From Hibiscus mutabilis (lineage: Eukaryota; Streptophyta; Magnoliopsida; Malvales; Malvaceae): a stretch of 64,000 nt of DNA. Both the position numbers and the translations under genes were made by a program. Positions 1 through 12,328 of the stretch are shown piece by piece (position 1 is the stretch's first letter; every line of letters starts with the position of its first letter). The notes below the pieces were generated by a model, which searched no databases, had not been told where the DNA came from, and saw only the letters and a list, made by a program, of their open reading frames with translations. The stretch covers positions 55,227,741-55,291,740 of the forward strand of contig CM033714.1 in NCBI GenBank assembly GCA_019671005.1, in the 5' to 3' direction.

Positions 1-6
1 ATGATT

Positions 7-1441
7 TTATTTTTTCATTATTGTCTTGATAATTGTGATTGTAGTATTATCATCTGCAAGATCAACGGTTTTGACTGAAGATGATTGAGAACCTTTATCT
101 TCTTCTTCTTCTTTTGATTCAGAGCTCATTGAACTCAGCATTTTTGTCATCAATTTTTTGTATTCTTTTTTGCTCTTGGCTTGAGACAATACTGTACTGG
201 CATTTGATTTTGCTTGTAGAGATCTTGCTATCTCTTTGTCCGAAATAAGCGATTTGCAGAGACTTAGATTTTTAGCAAAGAAATTATCCAAATATTTGGA
301 GTCATATTTTTCGTCATTGAATTTGTCCCTCCATTTTGTTTTGAAGGTTTTGACTAACCATGGGACATTTTTTTCTTCATTAATTTCATAACTATAACCC
401 CAAGAAACTATCCAAGAAATGCATAATTTGGAGAAAAAATATATAGTCTGGAATAGATGTTTTTGGTCTGGTTTTGGTTGGAATTTTTCAAAAAATTGGT
501 GCCAGAGAGTTTGGATTTTTTGTGGTAATATGTCAAAAGAATTTGGACCATAATATGTCCACCATTCTTGGAACTAGTTGGGAAATTTGTATTGGGATCC
601 ATATTTGAAATATATGAGCCAAAAATGTCTCATATGTGGGTTATTTAGGAGAAACACACTATACTAGGCTGTTTGGTAGTCCCAGTATGAGAAATGTGTG
701 CAATGTGTAATTTTTCAGAGAAAGAAGTTGGGAATTTCATAAAATTTATTGGGCTTTCACCCCAATCTTTGGGTCTAAGAATTTTTAGATTTTGAGTTGT
801 GGAATGGGTTATGAATTTTGGATCTTTTGGATCAGTATAATGTTTGAAAGCTACTGATCTTGTTTGATCAAAATACTCATATAATATTCTTGGGTTTTCC
901 CAATATTTGTTGTCATAAAATGATAACCATTAAAAAGATGTTTGATTAAAAGTTGTGGAGGCTTATCCGAAAAATCATCCTCCATTACAACAATGTATTC
1001 AACATTTTTAGTTGGAAAATATTGTGAAGATTTTTAAGTAGATGTTTGTGACAACACTAATTGTTTTGGAAAAACTTGTTGAATAGATTGTTGTTTTGAA
1101 ATATTTGGGAGATATTTTGGTTTATGTAAAATAATCTCTCTATTTTTTGAAACCTCTATTGCTTTTGTAGCAATTTGTTTGAGAGGACTTTCGTCCTTCA
1201 TCTGGGTGAATACCATGGCCACTTCTAGAGATTGAGAAAGAGACTCAATCCAATTTTTGACTTCAGAAGAAATTTCATTTGGATCTTGCGCATCTAGGAG
1301 TGATGCATTGGCTGAGGATTTTGATGATAAATTTTCTTCATTTTGTTCTTTGGCAAATATTTCAGGCCACAATTTGATGGGTTTTGCTGATATTGCTTCA
1401 TGCAACTTACATTTCCCTTTATCTTTTAATTTCGGGGGCAT
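7..1441 (-). pseudogene. C-terminal region of the viral polyprotein, broken
   Basis: Reading on past RNase H, a stretch with its ATG at 1,441 (MPPKLKDKGK) stays open to 1,034. Shorter fragments follow at 602-408 and 291-7. The first part is lysine-rich and then acidic; the last is serine/glutamate-rich and ends at 7. The middle carries a tryptophan-rich pattern (ILRPKDWG near 765). Similar tails follow RNase H in some endogenous plant pararetroviruses, but I do not know a function. It could be a separate downstream ORF rather than the polyprotein tail. Stops occur about every 100-200 bases between the open parts. Confidence 0.5.
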
Positions 1442-1444
1442 TTT

Positions 1445-2798
1445 GTAAGAATTCTTTGGTAAGAAAATCGGGTAGAGAATTAGATTCTCCTTTGATAAAT
1501 TTCATATCAAAATTAAATATACTTAAAATTGCTTGCCATCTTGCAAAGATTTGTTTGGAAGAAATATTTTGAACATCTTTTTGCAAAACTTCTTTTGCTA
1601 ATTTACAATCAATGCGTAAAAGGAATTTTAATTTAATAAATCACTTTAAAATTTTGTAATGCATAAAATAATAGATAAAATTTCTTTTTTAATAGTACTA
1701 TACTTTTGCTGAGCAGGATTCCAATGTTCGGAAGTGAACTGGACTATTTGTTCCTTTTCATTTTTGACTTGCTTTAAGATCCCGCCATATCCTATTTCTG
1801 ACACATTTGTCTCAACTATTTTTGGACTTGATGGGTCTGCTAAATGCAGACGAGGAAGTTCTGCAATATGTTTTTTGATTTGGACCACAATATTGGTATG
1901 TGTGTTTGTCCATGGTTTTGGATTTTTCTTGAGCCTTTCATGCAAAGGTTTACATAATTTATTAAGTCCCACGTAAAAGTCTGACATAATTTAAGCTTCC
2001 TAAAAATTTTTGTAACTGGACTTTATCAAGGATTTGGTTTGGAAATTTTCTAGCAAATTCTATGGATCTCTCTATTGGGGTAATTGTTCCTTGGGTAATA
2101 TAGTGGCCTAAAAATTTAATTTCTGTTTGAAACAAACTTATTTTGGATTTAGAAACCACTAAACCATTATTCATGATTATTTAGATAAAAATTGATAAAT
2201 GTTTAAAGTGTTTTTCTAAATTTTCCAAAAATATTAAAACATCATCGATGTAACAATTGTAAATTGAGAATATGGATTAAAAATATCATTCATAATTCGT
2301 TAGAATTCAGAAGGAGCATTTTTTAATCCAAAAGGCATTACATTCCGTTCGTATTGCCCAAATGGAACTGTAAAAGTTGTTTTGTATCTTTCTTCCTCTT
2401 TGCTTTGAATTTGCCAAAATCCAGACTTCATATCAAATTTTAAAAAAATATTAGCATTACAAAGTTTTTCTAATAAATTTTTTTGTTGGGGATATGATAC
2501 TTTATCCACTTTAAAGCTTGGTTTAAAGGTTTGTAATTTATCACTAATCTTGATGCTCCCCTTTCAAGTTCTGTATTTTTTATCACATAGAAGGATGAAC
2601 AACTCCAAGAGAGCTGTTTTTCCTAATTAATATTTTATTAAGAAGATCTTGTATTTATTTCTTGCAAAATTCTTCTATTTCTCTATTCATTTTAATTGGC
2701 TTTACTTTTGTTTGAATTTGCCTTTCATCAAAATTATTTTCATTAGGTAGTGTTATTTCATTTTTCTTTCTGTTCCAAAAAGCATTAGGAATATCAGA
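1445..2798 (-). pseudogene. Pararetroviral reverse transcriptase and RNase H, broken
   Basis: RT motifs appear in order on the minus strand. An ERGASRLVINYKPL segment lies near 2,530-2,570, FDMKSGFWQI and FGLKNAPSEF lie within 2,509-2,300, and a YIDD catalytic box is encoded at 2,241-2,252, one frame away from its neighbours. The thumb and connection regions follow at 2,174-1,962. RNase H starts near 1,990; its first catalytic aspartate is replaced by asparagine in the ETNVSEIGYGG motif. It closes with ARWQAILSIF and a DFLTKEFL segment near 1,470-1,560. Frameshifts around 2,250, 1,990 and 1,645 and several stops make it inactive. The arrangement is that of Caulimoviridae polymerases. Confidence 0.8.
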
Positions 2799-2803
2799 AC
2801 ATA

Positions 2804-5800
2804 TGTAACACCCCAAATCCTAGCTTATAAATATTGGAATTAAATTGTATAAGTTGATAGCTTAATTGAATTTAGAATTAAGCTAAATTGATTAGTTAAG
2901 GGCCTAATTGAAAGAATGTATAAAACAAGTGATCAATTTAAACGTGACTACATTGAATTAAAGGAGAAAGATTGAGATTGCATGATAAATATCATGAATC
3001 TTTTATTTGCCCTTGACTAATCACATGATTATTAACTAATCAAGGGACAATTTAGACAAAACACAATTCCAATAACATGGAATTGTTGTTGTCATCTTCC
3101 TCATTATCCTTTGTTTGGCCAAAACTTAGAGAGAAAGGGAGATTGAGATAAAGCTTGGAATTCAGCCATTGAAGTAAATATTTTAGGTTGCATGTGTAGA
3201 AAATTTTCATTGAAATTAAGTAAGAAGAAAAGTAAGTACAATTCTTCTTGTGTTTAATTGAATAGACAATTATCTTGTTGAAATTGGACTATTTTTTATG
3301 ATTATTGATGGAATTAGATATTGAATGTGATGTTATATGATTTATTGGTTGTTGAATTATGCTAAATTGAAGAATGAAACTAGGCACAAGGCTGGAAATT
3401 ATGTGTTCATGCTAGTGTAACAAACCTAGGTTGCTGGAAATTGTATTGTGTTGTTAAAGTGGAAATTGAATGATTTGAATATGAAATTGAGCTAAGAAAA
3501 TAATGAATTGATGATGATCAAGAATAGGTCATGTATAGAAGGTGTTAAACAAATTGAATTAGATGCAAACAATGCTGGAAATTGAAGATAAAAGCATGAA
3601 CATAGTTAAGTGACATAGAAACTGTTTTGTGGTATTGAAATTGAGTAAACATGCAAGATTAGACTTTGTAATCAACTTACCCTATTTTGGCAGCCTTGTT
3701 TAATGAACTAACATGGACCTAAAATGTTTATAATTTCATATGAAATGAATTATAGGGCCAAGACATTGGTTAAAATGGATTAAAGGCATTAAAATGTGAT
3801 TAGATGCAATCTGCCCAGAATTGCTCTGTTCTAGGCAGTCACTTTTAAAATTCACCAAAAAAATGTATAGTTTGAATTCAGGGATGAAATTTTAATGACA
3901 CGATGCTTAGAATTTATATTTTCATTAGGTAAAAACAGAACTGAAAACTGGGTCCTATACTGAAAATTGTAAATAGGAATTACTGGACAGTGCAAACTGT
4001 CAAGGCAGTGTAAATGCCATGTCTTTGAATAATAAACTGTATTAATTGGATAAGAACTAAAATTAAAGTTTATTATGGTCTTATAGGAAATTGTGTAATC
4101 TTTCCAACAGTGTATAGCAATCGAAATTCCTACGTACGGATTAAAAGATATGGCTATTTTAAGGGACAATGTGCAAACTGCCAGACAGTAGTGTCCTGGG
4201 CAGTTTGGGATTATTTTTGCACCTAGTAAGAAACTGTTTCCAAAACAGTTTTGGGACATTGTAATTTGTCCAATTATGATTTAAAATAAGGTAATAACAA
4301 TATGGAATTGAATTGGTATGAAATGCTTAAAAAGAAGCATAAAAACGGTAGCTAAATGTTAGGTACATTGTGATAACATTGCTACTTTGATTGTGTGACT
4401 TTATGTGCTTGTTTTGATGATATGTGCATATGTTATGCTTGCTAGATCAAGGGCAGAAGATTGGGGAAGAAGAGGATAGGAGTGGACATCCCAAAGCTAG
4501 AGGCAAAGGAATTTGGATCCAAGATAGTTGAATTGCTAGGAGTATTGTGAGTGTAACTATCCTTAGGGTTGGGACTTAGGTCCTAACCAACCGGGTTATT
4601 GCTTAAATGAAATGTCAATGCCATGTAACATGAATTAAAGTATATTTGGCTAATTAAGGGAAGAATGAAATGTATGACAACATGATTGGTGCCATGATCT
4701 TTGTGTTTACTTGGGTGTTAAGAAAATATAATTAAAATGCTTGTCATATGCATTGCTTATGCCTAAGGTATGAAATGGCATGCTTGCTTGGAGAATAAGG
4801 TACGCACAATGCATACATATGCTTGTGTTTGTGAATGTTATACATGGCTGATTGATTTGAATGCTATAGATAGTTATGTATTGGGAGTTAAGACTCCATA
4901 AGCCTAAGGGCTTGGCCTTAAATGGCATATTGATGAATTGAATCATGAAATGTATAAAACTTAAATGAAATGGATAACCAACAACCTTGGTAGCTAGTTT
5001 GATAGATAGGATGGCATACCTTAGAATCTTGAGCTCATATTGGCACTACGGTGCATATTAGAACTACGGTGCATATTGGTACGACGGTACATATTAGCAC
5101 TACAGTGCATATTAGCACGACGGTGCATATTGGCACTACGGTGCATATTGGCACTACGGTGCATATTGGCACTATGGTGCATATTGTTAATATTTGATTA
5201 TCTAGTAAGCTACTTACCAAGGAAATGTTGAAAGATGACTTAATGAACGTTGCTTGTATTGTAAAAAACTTGTATGAACTTTCTTGCTTTGAAAGGAGAC
5301 ATATGAATGGTTGAAAAACTTGTTACTTGTCATGAAAGAAATGTATGGATGATGGCTTTATGTATAAATGCCTACTTAATGGGTTGAATGTTTGATTTCT
5401 TGTCTTCCAAGCATGTTATTCGAATGGACTATGAAAACCATGATGGATTGTTGTTAAGTTGATTGTATGACATGTAAAAGTTGCTTAAGATACCCTATGC
5501 AATTCGAATAGTATGTGGCTCGATTCTAATGGTTTAAGTTCTTTGAGTTACATGTTTAATTGGATTGATATGCTTTGAGAAAATTGATTAGACTTAGTGT
5601 TACCTCACTTAGTACATATCTTGTACTTACCACTCTACTCTACATTCTTCCCATAACAAATTAAAGATTACTTCAAGAGGATATCTTGGATTTGAAGCAA
5701 CACTTGTGGCAAGCTTTGAAAGTATGAACTCATACTCTTTGTATACTCCTAGTTTGGTGGCACTAGATTTTGTTATAGTTAGCCTAGATCATGCATTTGA

Positions 5801-6717
5801 TTATGTGTATATGACTAGTTTTGTAATGTTTTGAATGAGCCTACTATATAAACTATTTTGGGTAACTTAAACTATGTTTGAAATAAGATGATATGTATAT
5901 ATATAAGAAGTAGATGTTGCGCATATTGTGTTTGAAATCCATTGTTTGATGAGATTAAGTATGATTCGAATGTAGATTCAATGTGTGATGAAATTTTGTT
6001 TAATTGAATGCTAAACCTATGTTGTATGTACATGCATTTGATACTATGTATGCTAGCATGGTTCGGCTATGTTGAAATTGGAGGCTAAGGTATGTTAAGC
6101 ATGCACTATCAATGTTCTAGACAAATATGCTATGTAATATGATAACTTGATAGTAAAGAAACAAATGAAAAAAGGTTAGGATTCCATGATGTTTCGAATA
6201 GGATGAATGAAGATTTAATAAGATGTAAATTGTATGCTTTGTAATGATCATGTTAATTGATTGAATAAGTAGTCACTTAGGATGAAAGTAAGCTAGTTCA
6301 AGCATGTTTTGTGAATCCCCTAGAGTTGTTCGAATAGGGTATATAGAATTGAAATAAGAATGAAAAATGAGATCATGTTTGATAGTAACTTAATGTAATG
6401 TATAACACATTTGAATTGTTGTTTGAATGAATGTATGCAATTTGAACGGAATGTTAATATGACAATAGTAACTTTGGTTATAAGCATGAAAAGAAATAAA
6501 ATGGTACCTAAAATTGTATGCTATGTATGTTAATGGTTGCTTAATGTGACTTTGCCTAAAGTGAATTGATGTATTGTTTGTATGTTTGAAAGGTTTAGAT
6601 TGGGTTACTTGTGCAACATGGCAAGTATCTCGAGGTTACTTGTTCGACAAGTAACCTATCTATCGCTTCGCTTCCGCTCCAGTAACGCCCCGGATAACCC
6701 GGGGATGGGGTGTTACA
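2804..6717 (+). mobile_element. Solo LTR, Tekay/Del-like family, 3.9 kb
   Basis: The element starts TGTAACACCCC and ends GGGGTGTTACA, the usual termini of this LTR family. It is flanked by a perfect 5-bp direct repeat ACATA at 2,799-2,803 and 6,718-6,722. There is no gag or pol between the ends, so it is a solo LTR left by recombination between two LTRs. It matches the right LTR of the element at 11,093-21,283 along its length, including the internal 18-bp array and the CTCACTTAGTACATA core. It is inserted in the pararetrovirus between protease and RT, so the insertion came after the virus. Confidence 0.92.
5036..5186 (+). repeat. 18-bp minisatellite inside the solo LTR
   Basis: Eight consecutive units of the form CATATTGGCACTACGGTG, some with one to three changes (GAACTACGG, GTACGACGG), then a partial unit. 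The same array has about three to four units in the sister LTRs at 19,683 and 23,760, so copy number varies between family members. Short reading frames on both strands across it are products of the repeat and not genes. Confidence 0.9.
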
Positions 6718-6722
6718 ACATA

Positions 6723-7317
6723 TTGTCGATTCAATTTGCTTTTTTATTAGACTTATTTTTTCTTGAATTTGTACTTGTTGTAATTGTTCTTTTAACCTTT
6801 TAAAACATATTTCTTCTTTTAGAAAAGAGATTTGTTTTTGTTTATGACTAATTATATTATTGATTTTTTTATTATATATGGATAAGGATTTTAATAAATT
6901 AAGGTTTTTTATTTTGGGTTTCTCGATGAAGGGAAATTCTACTTTGGTGTTTAATACTCTTGAAGTAATTGATTGTTTTGTCACTGTATAAGGTTTAAGC
7001 AAAGAAATAAAAAGTGTTCCTAAGATAACATCTTGAGTAATATCTTTGACCATTAAAAAATATGTTTGGTATTTGATTCCCTTATTACAAATTTTTACAT
7101 TTGGTATTTTGTAAGTGATTTTAAGTTTTTTACCATTTGCTGCTTTAAAACACTCAGATATTTTGTCATAATATTTTGTTGAAATTATACCTTCTCTTAT
7201 ACAATTTTGATATGCTCTAGTATCAAAAAGAGCTATTGTTTCTAAAGAGAATTCATTATTTACTAATAAGTTTATTTTTATCAAATAACTTTGTATTAAA
7301 ACTTCAGTTAGAACCAT
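6723..7317 (-). pseudogene. Pararetroviral aspartic protease region, active site altered
   Basis: An open frame from an ATG at 7,317 runs through the viral protease. The active-site motif, normally D-T/S-G-A, reads DTRA at 7,213-7,224, so the invariant glycine is arginine and cleavage of the polyprotein would be lost. The downstream strand has the family's hydrophobic DVILG-type motif. The frame would continue into RT but the solo LTR at 2,804-6,717 splits it; the last residues of the open frame below 6,718 are LTR sequence and not viral. Confidence 0.7.
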
Positions 7318-7872
7318 CGTATATTCTTATGTTTTTTCTTCAGTTTCAGGTTCATCTTCTAAAGATGTAGTCTAGAAGACCAATATGACTTAAGTTTTGT
7401 ATATGTTTTCTCATTTCTTGTTGATTATTTTTTAATTGTAAAAGTTTTCTTATTATTTTTTTATTTCTAATTGTAATTCTGAATTAGTAACTTGTTTAGG
7501 TTTTGTTTGTTTATACCTATTAAAAATTATGTATTGTAAATTATACATTTGAGACGGATTAGAAATTATTTCTTTCCCTTTTTCTTGCCTACCTTGTAAT
7601 GAATTTTTTAGCTTTAATAAATATTCTTTTTTCAATCTTGGGTCTTGAATTTTGTCTATGACTTATATTATAAATTCTTGGTTTTTTGTTAATATATTAA
7701 TAGCAGCTTCATCTTCTTTAGAAGATTCTGATGTTGTGTGTAATTCATCAATTTGTAATTCTTCTGAATCTGTTGATGTTTCTTGATCAGTGGATGTAGT
7801 TTCCAAAAGAATCTCATTAATTTTTTGCTCAATGTTTTCATCAAGAATTAAGTTATTAATTTTTTTAATCCT

Positions 7873-9813
7873 ACAATATTTTGAAATATGTCATGTTTTT
7901 TCACATATATAACATTTTATTGCTTTATAAAATTTATTACTAGAGTTTTGTTGCTTCTTTTCTTTTCTATATTTTTTGTATTTTGGTTTTTTATAATATT
8001 CTGGATATTGTTGAGTCTCTTTTCTTTTGATTTTGAGGGACAACAATTTTTTGAAAATGAATATTCACCTTTGATATTAAATTGTTGACAAAACGATCCT
8101 AATTCTTTTTTTACAAATTTATCTCTGTTTTTAAGTTGTTGGTTATCAAATCTTTGCATTACTCTAGTCATGAGAACATCTTTATACCATTTAAAATTTG
8201 TTAGCTTTTTACATTTTAAGTTTGATAATAATTCTGAGTTCTTATCGTTGAGGTTAGATGGATCTCCTATAAAGTATTTAGCCATTTTCATCCAAAATAA
8301 TCCTTCCTTGATCATCTTTTTCAATAGCCTTTAATATTTCTTCTTGCTAGTCTTTGGTGAGTGCATGGTCCCACCAGCCTTTTAATTGGCCAGTGAACCC
8401 AATAATCACAAGATTTGCAATAGCTTGATCATTGATTAAACCATCTTGAGTTTGGGTTTTATAAACATTGACACCATTGTCATTTGTTCTAATAAGCTAA
8501 GGATATTATATTTGGACATACCATCTATATTCCATTCATAGATAGTATTGGCATTATATTTATTTTGAAAACCTAATTTTTCTTCAATGTTTATATCTAG
8601 TGCAGTAATTTTTGGGTAGAACAATTTTTAGGCTCCCTCCAGTCCATTTTGTTAACTTGGTTTTCTTCAGACGATTTATCTGAATCAGACTGGTAAGTCT
8701 CATTTAAAATATTTACCGAATGTTGGGTTGGTATGGGGGTGTCTGGGGAAGCTCAGAGTCTAATTTATGAAGCCTATTTTAAATTTCAGATAAAAATGTT
8801 TTTGGTAAGTTTTTTGGATTTCATAAGGTGTAAATATTGGTTCTGCTGGACTTTTTTCTTCTTTTATTTCCTTTTTAGAATAGGTTTCTACTAAGTTTTC
8901 AATATGATCTAATTGCTTATCTATAGTATGAAGACTTAAATTTGTGTAATTGTTTTGTTCTACAGTCATTTTAATGTCTTTTGAAGAAATTTGTTCTTCT
9001 ATATCATGATCCCTCATTCTTAAAGGACTTGCTTTTATGCCTACATTTTTATGGATATAAGAAATTCCTATTAAAGGAGGATGTTGAGATTCAATTTCTC
9101 CCCTTCCAGTTTGTCATTTTGTACAATTTTTTATTGGATTGACTGAATTTAAAAAATATTCTTCAAACCATGTGAAAAACTTTATATGAATTTTATGAAT
9201 ATTCATAAACTCATAATATTGTTGAAGGATTTCATCCTTTTCTTTTTCATAATTTTTAAAATATTCTTTTCTTTGTTGTTTGTTTTTATAAGAATAAAAA
9301 TGTTTCCTGCACCATTCTTTGTTAATTTCAAAGGGTTTTTGTAAAACAAATATTTCAAAATTTTCATTTCTTCTATTATTAGTCATGGAGGAATATGTTG
9401 GCCACATATTTGGTGAACTTTAGGGGCTCTCGATTTGCCTATCATAAATGGGTTGAACTATATTTGAGGAGTTATTTATTCCTTGCAGATTGGTCCTCAA
9501 GGTAGTTGAGATAGAAGAGACAGAGGCTCCAACTATCCTAAAATCACTGTTTTCTACACTTGATTCTTCTGTATTTAATCTTTGAAAGGCAGTACTCGTG
9601 CTTCTTATTTCAAAAGAATGCCTTGGTGGTAATCTATTTGGCCCGTTGAATACTAATTCAACTGTACCAGTATTATCTTGGGCGATTTCTCTCAGAGAAT
9701 TATTTCTAACAGGATTTCTTTCGATTGGAGGTGTTGCACCTTTTAATTTCCATACATCAGGAAGGCTAATTTCATGCCAATGGATAGTTTTTGTATTTTT
9801 GTGTGAGATCTAG
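7873..9813 (-). pseudogene. Pararetroviral coat protein region with zinc knuckle, broken
   Basis: Several open fragments in changing frames (9,813-9,407, 9,407-9,114, 9,017-8,760, 8,624-8,436, 8,324-7,917) lie between movement protein and protease. The 9,407 fragment is rich in aromatic and charged residues (FEINKEWCRKHFYSYKN). The 8,624 fragment contains YEWNIDGMSKYNILSLLEQM, which resembles the coat protein core of petuvirus-like endogenous viruses. At 7,873-7,914 a CX2CX4HX4C zinc knuckle is readable (CYIC...H...C) with an in-frame stop inside it; such knuckles near the coat protein C-terminus bind viral RNA. The 9,420-9,813 part is a low-similarity linker and may belong to either neighbour. 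Confidence 0.6.
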
Positions 9814-9853
9814 TTGTATCAGTTTTTATTAGAAGGGTTTCTCCTTTTGGACT

Positions 9854-10484
9854 TTAGAGCAAAGTTTTGGTGTTGACCAAAGAGTACATGGCCTTGTAAT
9901 GCAACCTATAAAATAAAGTTAAGACTTCAGATCCAGGAAGCATTTTATAATTATGAGTATGAATTTGGAGGGTTAATGATTTTAAAATATTTTTATCAGT
10001 CAAAGAAACCATAAAATTTGGGTAACAGTTGAAATGTATTGGCCTTGTACAAAGGCTTGTTTCTACGGTTCCAAATAAGGAGTCTCTGATCATAATATGT
10101 CTTTGGTCTCTTAAGACTACTAATATTGAGGTATTCTTGGTGGCTTCTACGCTAAACGGTTTGATTCCTACTTGGACAAGTCCAAAATGAATATATTTAT
10201 ATTTTTGTTCTCTAAGTCTTTTAACGATGGCTTCATCTAATAACTGGTATGTTTGGTATTCCTTTTGGATAAGAACACTTTTTCTTTTATTTTGATAATG
10301 TAATTACAAAAGGCGTTAAAATTTTCAAAAGTTGTTCTTTTGTAAATTTGGTTAACTGGAACAATCGGAATATGTCAATCGTCAATTCTTTGAGAAACAT
10401 TTTCATAATTAATTTCTTGTTCATTGACAGTTCTATTTGAGGATTCGTTAGAATCCTGGGATCGGTTGGAGATACAGCTTGCAA
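9854..10484 (-). pseudogene. Pararetroviral movement protein region (30K-like), broken
   Basis: First domain of the viral polyprotein. A short open stretch with its ATG at 10,484 ends at 10,287. After a frameshift near there, a second stretch stays open to 9,854. The second part has the pattern of Caulimoviridae 30K movement proteins: a YIHFGLVQVG-type strand, a run around ILVVLRD, then a FNCYPNF segment. Proteins of this type form tubules at plasmodesmata and carry virus from cell to cell. Assignment rests on these motifs and on position just after the primer site. The frameshift and stops make it non-functional. Confidence 0.6.
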
Positions 10485-10727
10485 AAAAATTTGTTCTCCT
10501 AAGAAATGGAAGCATCTTTTATTTTAAAACTCCTACAAAAATTTTCTGGATTATTAAAGTTGCCTACATGGATACTATGACCTGAACACGCCTAACCCAT
10601 GGATCATTGGTCTATGTATCAAAACTCAACAAACATAATAATACATTAAAAAGATATTTAAACCAAAACTCAGAAATTTAAAATAAATTAATGTTTCTAA
10701 AGCTTTAAGATTACCTATTCTTCCTTA

Positions 10728-10739
10728 GCTCGGATACCA
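10728..10739 (-). other. Pararetroviral primer-binding site (tRNA-Met)
   Basis: The minus strand reads TGGTATCCGAGC, which matches the canonical initiator tRNA-Met site TGGTATCAGAGC at 11 of 12 positions. In Caulimoviridae this is where minus-strand DNA synthesis starts and where genome numbering begins. It sits directly upstream of the movement-protein reading frame on the same strand, which supports the assignment. Confidence 0.75.
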
Positions 10740-10840
10740 ATGAGTCCCAAAAGAGAAAAGCAAAAAGAAATTTTCTATTCCAAATGAAAAGGAACAAGAT
10801 TGGTACCAGAGTTTTTGCTGATTTTGTTCCTCTTTTATTC

Positions 10841-10851
10841 CTATAAATATA
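10841..10851 (-). promoter_or_regulatory. Candidate TATA box of the pararetrovirus
   Basis: On the minus strand the sequence reads TATATTTATAG. It lies about 100 bases upstream of the primer-binding site and about 360 upstream of the movement-protein region, a sensible place for the promoter of the pregenomic RNA. Any AT-rich DNA can produce such a match, so the evidence is position only. Confidence 0.35.
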
Positions 10852-11092
10852 CTTAGAACAACCAAAGTTTGTATTCCTAACAAGTTTTACCATCTAATTT
10901 AATTTCAATTCAAGTATACAACAATCGAATGACTTATCACCAAACAAATCGATATTCTAAACTATATCACACATTTACAAACAAAATCATGAAAGTTCAT
11001 CATGCAAAGTTTTTAACATGAATTCAATTCTCTAAAATTCAAACAATACATAGTATACGAAAAATTTCTCTCAATTCTTCAAATTAAAAGTT

Positions 11093-12323
11093 ATGATGGA
11101 TGTTGCTATGATTGAATAGGTGATATGTGAAACTTGACTATGTTTTCCTCCTTGCAATTCGAATGTTACACGATTTATGGTGATGGTCGTGATTCTTTGG
11201 ATTACATGTAAACTTGGACTTATATGCTTCGAAATTGGCTAGATTTAGTTTTACCTCACTAAGTACATAACTTGTACTTACCACTCTACTTTTCATTCTT
11301 CCCATAACAAATTAAAGGCATTATCAAGAAGATATCTTGAGATTGAAGCAACACTCTCAATCAAACTTGAAAGTATGAATTCATACTCTTTGTATATTCC
11401 TAGTTTGGTGGCACTAGATTATGTAATAGGTAGCCTTGATCATGCATTTGAATATGTGTTTAAGACTAGTTTGTGTAATGTTTTGATGGGCCTATTATGT
11501 AACCTATTTTGATGACTTAAACTATGTATAAGAATCATGATAACATGTATATATGAAGTAGATGATGCGCATTTTGTGATGGAAACCCAATGTTTGTTGA
11601 ATCTTGTCTAATTTGAATGTTAGACCAATGTTGTATTATCATGCATTTGTTCCTATGTTTATTAGCATGATTCGGAAATGATAAGATTGAGGCTAAGGTA
11701 TGCACAAGCATGCATTATCTATGTATTAGCCAAGTATGCTATGAAATGTGATGACTTGATTGTAAAGAAACAATTGAAATGTAATTAGGGACTTCCATGT
11801 TGTTCGAATGGATGTACGAAGATGTAATAAGATGTAAGTTGGATGCTTTGTAATTAACTTGTTATTGGTTGAATAAGTAGTTTCTTGAGATGCAAGTAAG
11901 CTAGTTAAAACATGTTTAGTGATCACCTAGAGTTATTCAAATAAGGTGCATAGAATTGAAATAAGGATGAAAGTTGTACCATGTTTAGTAGTAACTTAAA
12001 GTGAAGTATGCCACACATGAGTTTGTTTTTTGAATGATGCATGTGAATTGGATGGATTGGTAACATGATATTAGTAACTTAGGTTATAAGCATGTAATGA
12101 AACAAAATGGTACCTAAATTAGTATGCTATGTATGTTATTGATTTGCTTAATGTGAATTGTTGTATGTATTGTTTGCATTGAAAGGTTTAGTTTAGGTTA
12201 CTTGTGCATCAAGTTAAGTACACCGAGGTTACTTGTTCAACAAGTAACCTATCCATTGCTTTGCTTTCATTCCAGTAATGCTCCTGAACTGGGTTACGAC
12301 TAACCCGGGGATAGGGCGTTACA
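11093..12323 (+). repeat. Partial 5' LTR (3' third) of the Tekay-like element
   Basis: This stretch matches the last 1.2 kb of the right LTR (from about 20,052 to 21,283) almost base for base, and ends GGGCGTTACA before the primer site. Similarity stops abruptly at about 11,093, beginning with ATGATGGATGTTGCTATG against ATGATGAATGTTGCTATG in the right copy. The U3 part is missing, so this LTR could not promote a transcript. Confidence 0.85.
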
Positions 12324-12328
12324 TTTAT

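Larger units (their letters stand above)
1..10940 (-). mobile_element. Endogenous pararetrovirus, Caulimoviridae-like, decayed
   Basis: A degenerate viral genome read on the minus strand. In transcription order it has a TATA-like box, a tRNA-Met-like primer site, movement protein, coat protein with a zinc knuckle, aspartic protease, reverse transcriptase, RNase H and a C-terminal region, all apparently from one long polyprotein. Movement protein ahead of coat protein and polymerase in one frame is the petuvirus-like plan, but the genus cannot be settled by eye. There are no LTRs and no integrase, as expected for this family. Many stops and frameshifts break every domain, and a 3.9 kb solo LTR lies between protease and RT, so this is an old integrated copy. 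The left end runs to or past the window edge. Confidence 0.85.

Noticed and set aside
4200..4260. Minus-strand 135-codon frame at 3,852-4,259
   Set aside because: It lies fully inside the solo LTR; the sister LTR does not keep it open.
5035..5231. Small proteins on both strands at the 18-bp array
   Set aside because: Open only because the repeat length is a multiple of three; low-complexity peptides.
10711..10893. Minus-strand 60-codon frame over the viral leader
   Set aside because: It spans the primer site and TATA-like box and has no domain; leader short ORFs are expected there.
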